DNA of 8,778 bases from Candidatus Gastranaerophilales bacterium. Its GTDB lineage: Bacteria; Cyanobacteriota; Vampirovibrionia; Gastranaerophilales; Gastranaerophilaceae. The stretch lies in NCBI GenBank assembly GCA_021205645.1, contig JAJPXE010000033.1, positions 1-8,778 of the forward strand. The letters run 5' to 3'. Of this stretch, positions 1 to 7,204 are shown piece by piece; positions within the stretch are counted from its first letter, which is position 1, and every line of letters starts with the position of its first letter. Under the pieces are notes generated by a model. It was not told the origin of the DNA, did no database searches, and was given only the letters and a program-made list of their open reading frames with translations. A program made the position numbers and the translations under genes.

Positions 1-50
1 ATACGGCAGGTTTATAAAAATCAGGGTTAAATTTTTGTTAATAATTTATA

Positions 51-1118
51 TCAATTTAAATAATATTTCTTATAAACCAGCATAATATCATCTCCGATTT
101 TTTTTACGGTTTCAAATTCGTAATTCTTACAATCGCTTATTCTATCAATCTTATCACCGCTGAAACACGATTTGCCGTTGTTATCATTCAGGATTTTAGG
201 CGCTGTAAAATGATAAATCTTATCTGCAAGATTTTGTTTGATAAAACTTCCGCCCAACATCCCGCCGCACTCGACAAAAATTGATGTAATACCGTATTCA
301 TACAATCTTTGTAAAAGCTCTATAAGGCTAATCTTTCCGCATACTGTTTTGCACTGCATTATCATTACATTTGCAGGAATTATTTTCGGTTTTTGAATGG
401 TTTCACCGGCAGCAAGAATTATTTTTCCCGTCTTGTATATCTTTGAATTAAAATCGGTGCGCAGGTTTGTATCAAGAATAATCTTAGTTTTGTGCATCAT
501 TTGAGGATTATCTGCAATCACTGTTTGCGAACTTGTCAGGATAGCATCATATTTTGAACGTAATTTTTTAGCATAATTTCTTGATTTTTCTGAGGTTATC
601 CATTTTGAATTTCCGTTTTCTGTTGCGATTTTGCCATCCAATGTGGAGGCTGTCTTTAAAACGACAAACGGCCGTTTTTTTTCAATATTTGTAAAAAATA
701 CCTCATTTAAATTCCTGCATTCTTTTTCAAGAACACCTGTAATTACTTCTATTCCCGCATTTTTGAGTTTTTCAATCCCGTGTCCGTTTACTTTCGGATT
801 AGTGTCACAACAGCCAATGACTACCCGTTTGAGTTTTCTCTCAATAATCAAATCCGCACAGGGCGGAGTTTTTCCGTAATGTGAACATGGTTCAAGGTTT
901 ACAATTAAAACTCCGCCCGCTTCTTCGCCATTTTTCAGCTTTAACAGCGCATCACGCTCGGCATGATTTTCACCGTATCTGTGATGATAACCGGTTGATA
1001 AAATTTTCCCGTCTTTATCCAGTACAACACACCCGACAAGCGGATTAGGGGCAGTTTTACCCGCACCTTTTTTTGCAAGCTTTATACACTGTTTCATATA
1101 ATTGTCATAAAACATCAT
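51..1118 (-). CDS. ribD: Bifunctional riboflavin biosynthesis protein RibD (deaminase/reductase)
   Basis: RibD carries out two consecutive cytosolic steps of riboflavin synthesis: deamination of the pyrimidinone made from GTP, then NADPH-dependent reduction of its ribosyl side chain. The 355-residue length is normal. Residues 1-145 form the cytidine-deaminase-like zinc domain: APNPLVG at 23-29, HAE at 52-54 (zinc ligand H52, catalytic E54), then PC at 77-78 and C87 in the PCSHYGKTPPC motif. Residues 150-355 form the reductase domain, with STLDGKIA at 158-165, WITSEKSR at 173-180, DAIL at 191-194 and VECGGMLGGSF near 288. After ADNPQ the usual L-T-x-R element is missing; MMHK stands there and runs straight into the next strand (KIILD). 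The first of two adjacent ATGs is taken as start; no Shine-Dalgarno is well placed, and a -10-like box sits 6 bases upstream. It is divergent from the MBL-fold gene. Bases 1-50, downstream of it, show no hairpin terminator. Confidence 0.96.
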   Translation of the reverse strand: MMFYDNYMKQCIKLAKKGAGKTAPNPLVGCVVLDKDGKILSTGYHHRYGENHAERDALLKLKNGEEAGGVLIVNLEPCSHYGKTPPCADLIIERKLKRVVIGCCDTNPKVNGHGIEKLKNAGIEVITGVLEKECRNLNEVFFTNIEKKRPFVVLKTASTLDGKIATENGNSKWITSEKSRNYAKKLRSKYDAILTSSQTVIADNPQMMHKTKIILDTNLRTDFNSKIYKTGKIILAAGETIQKPKIIPANVMIMQCKTVCGKISLIELLQRLYEYGITSIFVECGGMLGGSFIKQNLADKIYHFTAPKILNDNNGKSCFSGDKIDRISDCKNYEFETVKKIGDDIMLVYKKYYLN

Positions 1119-1120
1119 GT

Positions 1121-1149
1121 TTGTATTTTAACCTAAACAATGGTAATAT
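1121..1149 (+). promoter_or_regulatory. Candidate promoter of the MBL-TPR-nadK operon
   Basis: A weak TTGTAT (1121-1126) is followed after 17 bases by TAATAT (1144-1149). TG at 1141-1142 makes an extended -10 (TGGTAATAT). Transcription would start near 1156, giving a leader of about 18 bases that still contains the Shine-Dalgarno. The match is moderate and positional logic is the main support. Confidence 0.4.
1125..1130 (-). promoter_or_regulatory. Candidate -10 box of ribD, abutting the start codon
   Basis: Read leftward this is TAAAAT (5 of 6 matches to TATAAT), with only ACAAAC between it and the ATG at 1118. A -35 at the 17-base position is poor (TTAAAT). If used, transcription would start at or next to the ATG and the mRNA would be leaderless. 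The alternative is an unseen promoter further upstream. Confidence 0.4.
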
Positions 1150-1162
1150 TTAACTAGGTTAA
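1128..1162. repeat. Inverted repeat in the divergent ribD/MBL intergenic region
   Basis: TTAACCTA (1128-1135) and TAGGTTAA (1155-1162) are perfect 8-base inverted copies, with centres 27 bases apart. The right arm is also part of a second, shorter palindrome, TTAAC-TAG-GTTAA (1150-1162). The left arm overlaps the ribD -10 candidate, and the right arm touches the likely start point and Shine-Dalgarno of the rightward operon. That placement suits an operator controlling both directions, though in a 55-base AT-rich gap chance is possible. Confidence 0.4.
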
Positions 1163-1166
1163 GGAG
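1161..1166 (+). promoter_or_regulatory. Shine-Dalgarno of the MBL-fold gene
   Basis: AAGGAG lies 7 bases before the ATG at 1174 and fixes that start. It is the strongest ribosome binding site in the left half of the window. Confidence 0.85.
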
Positions 1167-1173
1167 TGTCGGT

Positions 1174-1836
1174 ATGAAATTAAAATATCTGGGTCACAGT
1201 GCCTTTGAAATAGAACACAAAAACGGAAAAATACTTATTGACCCGTTTCTGGTCAAATGTCCCGATTACGATTATTCAAATACAACGGATATATTTGTAA
1301 CTCACGGACATGGTGACCATTTAGGTAAGGCACCAAAAATTGCAATTGAAACAGGTGCATTGATTACGGCAGTGTTTGAGCTTGCTAAATATTGTGCTAA
1401 ATACGGTGTCAGTGTGAACGGAATTTCACTCGGCGGTTGGGTTAAATATGACTGGGGCAGTGCAATTGCACTTCCTGCATTCCATTCAAGCTCCGCTGAT
1501 GACGGTACTTACACCGGATGTCCGGTTGGATTTCTGTTCGATATCGATGGAAAACGTATATTCCACGCAGGCGACACCTGTCTTAACTCGGAAATGAAAG
1601 TACTCAAAGAAATTTATAAACCCGATATTGCCGTACTTCCTGTCGGAGGACATTTTACTATGGATGTGGAAAGTGCAGTTATTGCAGCTCAATGGATTGG
1701 GGCAGAAACGATTATTCCTATGCATTATAACACTTTTCCGCAGATTAATGCCGATATCGAAAAGTTTAAAGAATGTATTTTGAAACAGGGACAAAAACCT
1801 CTTGTTCTGAAAATTGAAGAAAGCGTTGAATTATAG
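1174..1836 (+). CDS. UPF0173 family metal-dependent hydrolase (metallo-beta-lactamase fold)
   Basis: A 220-residue cytosolic metallo-beta-lactamase-fold hydrolase of the UPF0173 (YtkL-like) family; length and motifs are typical and the physiological substrate is not established. The dinuclear metal ligands are visible: H44, H46, D48 and H49 in THGHGDHLG, H104 in PAFHSSS, D134 in FHAGDT, and H184 in PMHYNTFP. GGHFTMD at 158-164 is also family-typical. The start is fixed by a strong AAGGAG 7 bases upstream. It is the first gene of a probable operon: its stop is only 7 bases from the start of the TPR gene, and nadK follows that. Function beyond metal-dependent hydrolase cannot be read from the sequence. 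Confidence 0.93.
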   Translation: MKLKYLGHSAFEIEHKNGKILIDPFLVKCPDYDYSNTTDIFVTHGHGDHLGKAPKIAIETGALITAVFELAKYCAKYGVSVNGISLGGWVKYDWGSAIALPAFHSSSADDGTYTGCPVGFLFDIDGKRIFHAGDTCLNSEMKVLKEIYKPDIAVLPVGGHFTMDVESAVIAAQWIGAETIIPMHYNTFPQINADIEKFKECILKQGQKPLVLKIEESVEL

Positions 1837-1843
1837 GTAAATC

Positions 1844-4777
1844 ATGATAAAGATAAATTTTAAATTCAGTTTAATACTATTATTTGCACTAATTTTGGGA
1901 ATACTAAACCCGTCAAAATCAGCAGGTTACTATGACGAAACAGATTATTTGTTCGACTATGATTCGGAAGAATATATTTCCGATTATATAAACCCGTCAG
2001 ATGAATATTACAGTCTAATAGATGAGCCATTGATTTATGATATGTATTTTGCGTTTGATGAAAAAGATGTTTATGATTATGATATTTCTACATACACTTG
2101 TAATTACTCCCCGCTGTATGATAATTCTGAATATAGTTTCATCAGCACGGCTCTGACATGGAACAGGCTAAATAAAGAAGGGGTTGGAGTAAATGAGGGG
2201 GTAAATGAGGGGGAAAATGTACAAAAGTCTAAAACCAGTGCGGCAACAACTTCACCGGTTATATTAGATAAAACCTCTGAACGAATTGCAGAAAACAAAA
2301 CAGGATTAAAAGAGATAGAATTAAATTCCGGCCCGGGTTCGTCTATGAATGTTATGGAGGTTAATTTTAACAGAGCGGAATTTAATACAAAAAGAGTCGA
2401 GCCTAAACTTAAACCGATTAATGTTAAATCCGAAACCGCAGGAAAACCCGGAAGTGTCATCAGGGCTGAAGGTATTGATATTGAAGATATCAATGTCAAT
2501 GTAAAGGGGGTAAATAAGGGCAAAATTCATGGTGCAGAAATAAATAAGAGTGATGCCGAACCTATTAAAACCGATAAAATTAATGAAAAAAAAACCGGTG
2601 AGAAGGTGAAATCCGAAAAAAAAACTAAACCTGATAAGGCAGCAAAACAAAAAAAGGTAAAGCCTGAAAAGATTGCAAAGGCTGAAAAAAAATCAAAAGC
2701 ACATAAAACAGCTAAAGTTGCAGAGCTGAAAAAAGTAAAACCCGAAAAGGTTGCAAAGGCTGAAAAAAAATCAAAAGTACACAAAGCATCCAAAGCCGCA
2801 AAACAAAAACAGGTAAAGCCTGAAAAAATTGCAAAAACCAATAAAAAAAGTAACGCAAATTCAGCTGATAAAAAAAATATTGCTGATGAGTTAATTATTG
2901 TACAAAATGCGTATGATAATCAAATTAAAAATGAAAATCCTATCAAAACCACACAAACTAATCAAGCAGATATATCAAATGTTGAGGGAAATGGTGAAGA
3001 AAATGTTGCGGTTAATGATGACGGGATTGAAAACGAAGAACTAAAAAATGAAAACCAAAATGAAAAAGAAAATAAAAACGAAAATCTTCACAAAACCGCA
3101 CAGACAGAAGATGACATTGCCAATAATAAGGCAGATGAAAATATAAATGAAAAAAATACAAAAAGTTCTGAAATCGGAGAAACAGATTCAGATGAAAATA
3201 AAGCGTGCGACAATGAACAACAGCAAATCCCCGATAAAGAACTTCAAACGATAAATGAACGTATACAAAAAGATGATACAAATTTATCCCTGTATTATAA
3301 ACGGGCATTGTATTTTTCGTCAAAAGAAATGTATGAGCGTGCAATTCAGGAATATGATTTTGTGCTTGAATTTAAGCCGATGCACGAGGGAGCATACTAT
3401 AACAGAGCGGCTGCAAAGTATAAAATAGGCGATATAAACGGGGCAAAGGATGATTTAAAACGTGCAATATTGATTAAACCGTCGGACTATTCCTATATTG
3501 CCGCAGGTAACTTGAAATCAGATGAATTGCACGACTACAACGGTGCTATTGATGATTATACAAAAGCTCTTGACATTAACCCGAAAAGTAAAGAAGCCTT
3601 TTATAACAGAGCTCTGGCTTATATAAAACTTAATAAATATAAAGAGGCAAAACAGGATTTAGAGCAGGTTATAGTGCTGTCTCCCTCTGACTGTAATGCA
3701 CACTGTAATCTGGCTATGATAAATACAAAACTCAACAATTATAAAGATGCTGTTTTACACTATAAAAAACTTCTTACAGGTACAAAAAAAGATTGTAGAA
3801 TCTATTTTGCACTCGGAGTTAATTATATAAATCTTAAAGACTATAAAAATGCGAGAATAGCGTTTACTAAAAGTCTTTACTACGATAATACTCAAAAAGA
3901 TGCCTACTACAACAGAGGGTTCGTTAATGAGAAATTAGGGCTTGTTAAGGAGGCGGAAGCCGATTATACAAAATCACTTGAACTTGATAAAAATTATGTA
4001 AAATGCTATAACAGCAGAGCTGTATTAAGAATGAACAACGGCAACTATGAGGGCGCAATAGAAGATTATAACACGGCTCTTATTTATGCTCCCCGCTCGG
4101 CAGATATTTATTATAACAAAGGTATTGCGGAATATAATGCCAACAATTTTGATGCAGCTTTAAAAGACTTTACCAGAGCAATCTCTATCACACCTGACAA
4201 TCCTAAAATATACTTCAACAAAGCCGTTGTTGAAGAACAGCTCAAAAATACAAAATCAGCTATTTTGAATTACACTAAAGCAATACAATTTGATCCGAAT
4301 TGTTATCAGGCATACATCGGCAGAGGACTAATTTATATTAAACTTGGAAAAACAAAACAAGCTATGATTGATATAAATCAAGCATTGAGTATTAATCCGT
4401 CAAGCCCTGATGCACATTATAATAAAGGTGTAATTTTATACAAAAACTGTGACTATGAAGAAGCTCTCGAATGTTTTAACAAAACAATAGAGCTTGACAA
4501 AAATCACGTAGGCGCCCTAACAAACAGAGGTGCATTGAAATATATTCTTAAAGACTATACCGGCTCAATTGAAGATTGTTCAAAAGTTATTGATATTTCA
4601 CCCGATGTTGAAAATGCGTATTTTAATCGGGGTATGTCATACCTTATGCTTCAGAACTTTCCTAAAGCATATATTGATTTTTCCAGAGTCTATGATATAA
4701 ACCCTAAAAATGAAGAGGCAAGAAAATATATGATGCACTCAAAAAAAATGATGATAAATTATAAACACGTTGTGTAA
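1844..4777 (+). CDS. Large exported TPR-repeat protein with charged low-complexity N-terminal half
   Basis: 977 residues. Residues 1-27 look like a signal peptide (KINFKFSLILLFALILGIL, cleavage probably after SKSA at 24-27). There is no lipobox and no later membrane segment, so a periplasmic or secreted location is inferred. Residues 28-98 are acidic and very Tyr-rich (16 Tyr). Residues 245-345 are Lys-rich with a 26-residue repeat. Residues 346-465 are rich in Asn, Glu and Asp. Residues 481-956 are exactly 14 tandem 34-residue TPR units, usually A-Y-Y-N-R/K-A/G at the start and A-I/L-D/x-I-N/x-P at the end, without one insertion or deletion. A charged tail (957-977) caps the solenoid. TPRs bind other proteins, but the partner is unknown. 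The start follows AGG (1835-1837) overlapping the upstream stop. It lies between the UPF0173 gene and nadK in one operon, with no evident functional link to either. Confidence 0.93.
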   Translation: MIKINFKFSLILLFALILGILNPSKSAGYYDETDYLFDYDSEEYISDYINPSDEYYSLIDEPLIYDMYFAFDEKDVYDYDISTYTCNYSPLYDNSEYSFISTALTWNRLNKEGVGVNEGVNEGENVQKSKTSAATTSPVILDKTSERIAENKTGLKEIELNSGPGSSMNVMEVNFNRAEFNTKRVEPKLKPINVKSETAGKPGSVIRAEGIDIEDINVNVKGVNKGKIHGAEINKSDAEPIKTDKINEKKTGEKVKSEKKTKPDKAAKQKKVKPEKIAKAEKKSKAHKTAKVAELKKVKPEKVAKAEKKSKVHKASKAAKQKQVKPEKIAKTNKKSNANSADKKNIADELIIVQNAYDNQIKNENPIKTTQTNQADISNVEGNGEENVAVNDDGIENEELKNENQNEKENKNENLHKTAQTEDDIANNKADENINEKNTKSSEIGETDSDENKACDNEQQQIPDKELQTINERIQKDDTNLSLYYKRALYFSSKEMYERAIQEYDFVLEFKPMHEGAYYNRAAAKYKIGDINGAKDDLKRAILIKPSDYSYIAAGNLKSDELHDYNGAIDDYTKALDINPKSKEAFYNRALAYIKLNKYKEAKQDLEQVIVLSPSDCNAHCNLAMINTKLNNYKDAVLHYKKLLTGTKKDCRIYFALGVNYINLKDYKNARIAFTKSLYYDNTQKDAYYNRGFVNEKLGLVKEAEADYTKSLELDKNYVKCYNSRAVLRMNNGNYEGAIEDYNTALIYAPRSADIYYNKGIAEYNANNFDAALKDFTRAISITPDNPKIYFNKAVVEEQLKNTKSAILNYTKAIQFDPNCYQAYIGRGLIYIKLGKTKQAMIDINQALSINPSSPDAHYNKGVILYKNCDYEEALECFNKTIELDKNHVGALTNRGALKYILKDYTGSIEDCSKVIDISPDVENAYFNRGMSYLMLQNFPKAYIDFSRVYDINPKNEEARKYMMHSKKMMINYKHVV
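2189..2212 (+). repeat. 12-base tandem duplication inside the TPR gene
   Basis: GTAAATGAGGGG occurs twice head to tail (2189-2200 and 2201-2212) and encodes the doubled GVNE in residues about 115-123. Being a multiple of three it keeps the frame. It looks like a recent slippage event in the linker. Confidence 0.8.
2654..2887 (+). repeat. Three 78-base in-frame repeats coding a Lys-rich 26-residue unit
   Basis: Residues 271-296, 297-322 and 323-348 of the TPR protein repeat with a 26-residue period. The units begin K-V-K-P-E-K-I/V-A-K-A-E-K-K-S-K and the third is degenerate towards its end. A partial fourth copy may precede them (EKKTKPDKAAKQK near 258-270). The composition resembles histone H1-like or TolA-like lysine/alanine tails. 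A rod-like or polyanion-binding linker is possible but is inference. Confidence 0.85.
3284..4711 (+). repeat. Fourteen phased TPR units
   Basis: Codons 481-956 of the large exported protein. Units start at residues 481, 515, 549, 583, 617, 651, 685, 719, 753, 787, 821, 855, 889 and 923, every one 34 residues long. Sequences have diverged well beyond recent duplication, so the uninterrupted phase reflects structural constraint on a continuous superhelix. Confidence 0.9.
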
Positions 4778-4792
4778 AAAAGGTTACAAATA

Positions 4793-5584
4793 ATGAAAAT
4801 AGCAATAGTTTCAAATAAAAAAATACTACAAACAACTGATATAACTGAAAAAATCGAAAATGAGCTAAAAAATTCAGGGCTTGACTACGATACCCTTGAT
4901 GTTAACAATCTGAAATCGGGCTATGATTTTGTCTGTTCCGCTGGCGGTGACGGAACAATATTAAAAACGTCACGTTATTATGCCAAAACCGCTACCCCCG
5001 TTATGGGAATAAACTCCGGAAGATTGGGCTTTCTATCGCTTATAACTCCTGAAGAAGTATATATGCTTGGAGATATTATAAAAAATTCAAAATATGAGAT
5101 ACAGGAGCGTATAATGCTCAAAACAAAAGGCTGTACGGCATTGAATGATTTTGTAATAAAAGGACATTCTCCGAACCGCAGTGCAAAATTCAATCTGTAT
5201 ATAAATGATCGTCTGGTTAGTGATTATATAGCGGACGGTTTGATAATATCGACTCCGACCGGTTCAACCGCATATGGTCTTTCTGCCGGAGGACCGATAC
5301 TTGTTCCGGGATTGAAATCGTTTGTTATTGTTCCGATTTGTGCGCATACTATGACCGCCCGCCCTCTGGTTGTTCCGGATAGCGAAAAAATAACTGTCAA
5401 AAGCGTTGATGAATACTTAGACGTTTCCTGTGACGGTCAGGAAACAATTGTTAAAGTTAAAGAAATCGGGATTGAACTATCCGAATACAGAGCAAAGCTT
5501 GCTTTTCCGGTTGGAGATAATTTCTATTCAATCCTTCGCAATAAACTCAACTGGGGTGTTTCTCCGGTTTCGCAAAATGTTTAA
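4793..5584 (+). CDS. nadK: NAD kinase
   Basis: ATP- or polyphosphate-dependent NAD kinase, the cytosolic enzyme that makes NADP. At 263 residues it is within the family range. Seen motifs are GGDGT at 51-55 (nucleotide binding, catalytic D53), GINSGRLGFL at 72-81, the LND form of the NE/D motif at 117-119, DGLIISTPTGSTAYGLSAGG at 148-167, PICAHTMTARPLVVPD at 181-196, and CDGQ at 213-216. The ATG is preceded by AAAAAAGG ending 9 bases upstream. It is the last gene of the run with the UPF0173 and TPR genes, 15 bases after the TPR stop. It converges on wecB with 17 bases between the stops, and no clear hairpin terminator is visible there, so some read-through overlap is likely. Confidence 0.96.
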   Translation: MKIAIVSNKKILQTTDITEKIENELKNSGLDYDTLDVNNLKSGYDFVCSAGGDGTILKTSRYYAKTATPVMGINSGRLGFLSLITPEEVYMLGDIIKNSKYEIQERIMLKTKGCTALNDFVIKGHSPNRSAKFNLYINDRLVSDYIADGLIISTPTGSTAYGLSAGGPILVPGLKSFVIVPICAHTMTARPLVVPDSEKITVKSVDEYLDVSCDGQETIVKVKEIGIELSEYRAKLAFPVGDNFYSILRNKLNWGVSPVSQNV

Positions 5585-5601
5585 AATTTTATGCAGACTC
5601 T

Positions 5602-6720
5602 TTAAGGATTTGTTCGTAATCGTATAACAGTTTCAATCTGTTTTGCAGCGGTTCCGTCGCCGTAAGGATTTTTAACGTGTAGTCTTGTATCCGATTTGGG
5701 TTTCGACAGAATATCAGAGCTGAGTTTAACAATTTTGTCATAATCCGCCCCGACTAAGATTGATACTCCTGCTTTTATACCTTCTTTTCGCTCTGTTTCG
5801 TATCGCATTACGAGTGCAGGGCAGCCGAATGACGGTGCTTCCTCCTGTATTCCGCCCGAATCTGTTAAAATCAGTTTTGAATGTTTCATTAGATAAACCA
5901 GATACGGATAATCCAGAGGGGGCAGCAGCTCTATATTTTCATAGCCTGATAATCTTGTATGGATTTTATTTTTAACATTCGGATTCGGGTGGACCGGAAT
6001 TACAAATGTATGGTCGGTGTATTCTTTTGCGAGATGTTCTATTGCATCTATAATCCTGTCTATTCTGTCACCGTGATTTTCTCTTCTGTGTGCGGTAATC
6101 AAAACCAGTTTATCATCAATTTTAATTCCTTTTTCTTTAAAGAATTGAGAGGACTTTTCAACGACCTCATCAGATAAGCAAAAAAGTGCATCAATAACAG
6201 TGTTGCCGACTACGTGTATTTTACTGTCATCAATATTCTCTTTTAAAAGAGCCTGCCGGTTGACTTCTGTCGGGGCAAAATGCAGGCTCGCAACTCTGCT
6301 TGTCATCTGACGCATAACTTCTTCAGGAAACGGTTCAAATATATCGTATGAACGCAGACCGGCTTCTACGTGGCATAGCGGAATTTTATGATAAAAACTG
6401 ATTAACGCTCCGCATAAAACCGTCATTGTATCACCCTGAACTATCGTTGCATCTATTTTTTGCTCATTATATATTTTATCCAGAGATTGCAATATTTTTG
6501 TCTGAACACCCGCCAGTGTCTGATTTTCTCTCATACAATCAAGATTTATATCGGCTTTCAGTCCGAAATATGCCAGTGTCTGGTTTGAGAGTTCTTTTTG
6601 TTGTTCTGTATTACAGATAATTACGTTATAATCATCAGGATATTTACGTAATTCCAGTATTACGGGTGCCAGCTTTATTATTTCCGGTCTGGTGCCGAAT
6701 ACGAAAATTATATTTTTCAT
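5602..6720 (-). CDS. wecB: UDP-N-acetylglucosamine 2-epimerase (non-hydrolysing)
   Basis: Interconverts UDP-GlcNAc and UDP-ManNAc in the cytosol, supplying ManNAc units for surface polysaccharide. Length 372 is typical. Motifs are GTRPEIIKLAP at 9-19 (K16), QGDT at 95-98 (D97), HVEAGLRS at 117-124 (E119), FPEE at 131-134, HFAPTE at 147-152, GNTVIDAL at 172-179, HRREN at 211-215 (H211), PVHPNPNV at 242-249 and DSGGIQEEAPSFGCP at 287-301. Two positions differ from the common pattern: PEEVMR where PEExNR is usual, and RYETERKEG where a TTERPE-type loop is usual. Catalytic residues appear intact. The start is fixed because the next ATG would remove GTRPE. There is no Shine-Dalgarno; a consensus -10 sits 6 bases upstream. 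No other polysaccharide gene is in the window. Confidence 0.95.
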   Translation of the reverse strand: MKNIIFVFGTRPEIIKLAPVILELRKYPDDYNVIICNTEQQKELSNQTLAYFGLKADINLDCMRENQTLAGVQTKILQSLDKIYNEQKIDATIVQGDTMTVLCGALISFYHKIPLCHVEAGLRSYDIFEPFPEEVMRQMTSRVASLHFAPTEVNRQALLKENIDDSKIHVVGNTVIDALFCLSDEVVEKSSQFFKEKGIKIDDKLVLITAHRRENHGDRIDRIIDAIEHLAKEYTDHTFVIPVHPNPNVKNKIHTRLSGYENIELLPPLDYPYLVYLMKHSKLILTDSGGIQEEAPSFGCPALVMRYETERKEGIKAGVSILVGADYDKIVKLSSDILSKPKSDTRLHVKNPYGDGTAAKQIETVIRLRTNP

Positions 6721-6726
6721 ACATAT

Positions 6727-6754
6727 ATTATAAGATAAAAGTTATTTTTTACAA
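6727..6754 (-). promoter_or_regulatory. wecB promoter implying a leaderless transcript
   Basis: Read leftward: TTGTAA (6754-6749), 16 bases, then a perfect TATAAT (6732-6727), six bases (ATATGT), then the ATG at 6720-6718. Normal start spacing places the first nucleotide at or one base before the A of ATG. The absence of any Shine-Dalgarno agrees with this. Confidence 0.65.
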
Positions 6755-6755
6755 A

Positions 6756-6771
6756 ATGAGTTTGCAGAAAA
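6756..6771 (+). repeat. Copy 1 of a 16-base direct repeat (ATGRGTTTGCAGAAAA)
   Basis: ATGAGTTTGCAGAAAA here matches ATGGGTTTGCAGAAAA at 7203-7218 in 15 of 16 bases. This copy lies between the wecB and 6804 promoters; the other begins the putative ncRNA. Similarity fades outside the core, although AT-rich stretches follow both. It could be a shared regulatory box or initial transcribed sequence. Confidence 0.6.
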
Positions 6772-6784
6772 TTTTTAATTTTAG

Positions 6785-6793
6785 TGTTAGAAT
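6785..6793 (+). promoter_or_regulatory. Extended -10 promoter of the small secreted-protein gene
   Basis: TGTTAGAAT is a TGn plus -10 (5 of 6) that ends 10 bases before the ATG at 6804, giving a leader of only about 4 bases. A second -10-like TAAAAT (6793-6798) is 5 bases from the ATG. Neither has a convincing -35, and no Shine-Dalgarno precedes the ATG. Confidence 0.4.
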
Positions 6794-6803
6794 AAAATGA
6801 ACT

Positions 6804-7187
6804 ATGAAAAGATTAGTTTTAATATTGACTTTGTTAGTTTTTATATGTGTGTCTGTATATTCTTCAACAGGTGAGAGTTTTATGAGTTGTTCCATTGATA
6901 CGGTCATACGCATGCCTGATATGATCAGTTCTCCTATGGAGATAAAGCGATATTTTTATCTTAACAATGTATCAAAAAAGGTTTATGATAAATCTCACAA
7001 ACTTCTGGTATCCGAATATGAGAACGAGGTTTATACAATCCATTATCGCGAAGATAACAGAACGGAGCGTTGGATATACAACACAAAATACGGATCGGTG
7101 GAGTTATACGGCAAACAGCGGCGGGGGTATTATTATCCATGGATTGGTTACAACGGTCGGGGAAATTGCACCGTAAAATCAAAGTAA
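6804..7187 (+). CDS. Small secreted protein of unknown family
   Basis: 127 residues; I do not recognise the family. Residues 1-20 form a signal peptide: KR, a hydrophobic core LVLILTLLVFICVSV, then a likely cleavage near VYS-STG. The mature part of about 107 residues is rich in Tyr and charged residues. YFYLNNVSKKVYD (50-62) and YENEVYTIHYRED (72-84) alternate like beta strands, and Trp, Tyr and Gly are frequent after residue 88. Two Cys after the signal (C29 and C121) could form a disulfide. No lipobox or catalytic motif is visible. The start is the first ATG giving the signal peptide. It is divergent from wecB and monocistronic by appearance; no terminator hairpin follows, and a new extended -10 promoter begins 9 bases after its stop. 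Confidence 0.75.
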   Translation: MKRLVLILTLLVFICVSVYSSTGESFMSCSIDTVIRMPDMISSPMEIKRYFYLNNVSKKVYDKSHKLLVSEYENEVYTIHYREDNRTERWIYNTKYGSVELYGKQRRGYYYPWIGYNGRGNCTVKSK

Positions 7188-7195
7188 AAAAATAA

Positions 7196-7204
7196 TGATA
7201 TAAT
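7196..7204 (+). promoter_or_regulatory. Extended -10 promoter for the structured RNA
   Basis: TGATATAAT is a perfect TGn-TATAAT element. A -35 is not evident, which extended -10 promoters tolerate. Transcription would begin near 7211, inside copy 2 of the GTTTGCAGAAAA repeat. The promoter lies just past the stop of the 6804 gene, so the downstream RNA can be made independently. Confidence 0.5.

Noticed and set aside
1119..1173. FMN riboswitch upstream of ribD
   Set aside because: The gap is only 55 bases and lacks the FMN aptamer motifs; it is too short for one.
2527..2841. Leftward 104-codon Phe-rich open frame
   Set aside because: It is the antisense of the Lys codons (AAA to TTT) of the TPR protein's repeat and has no start signals.
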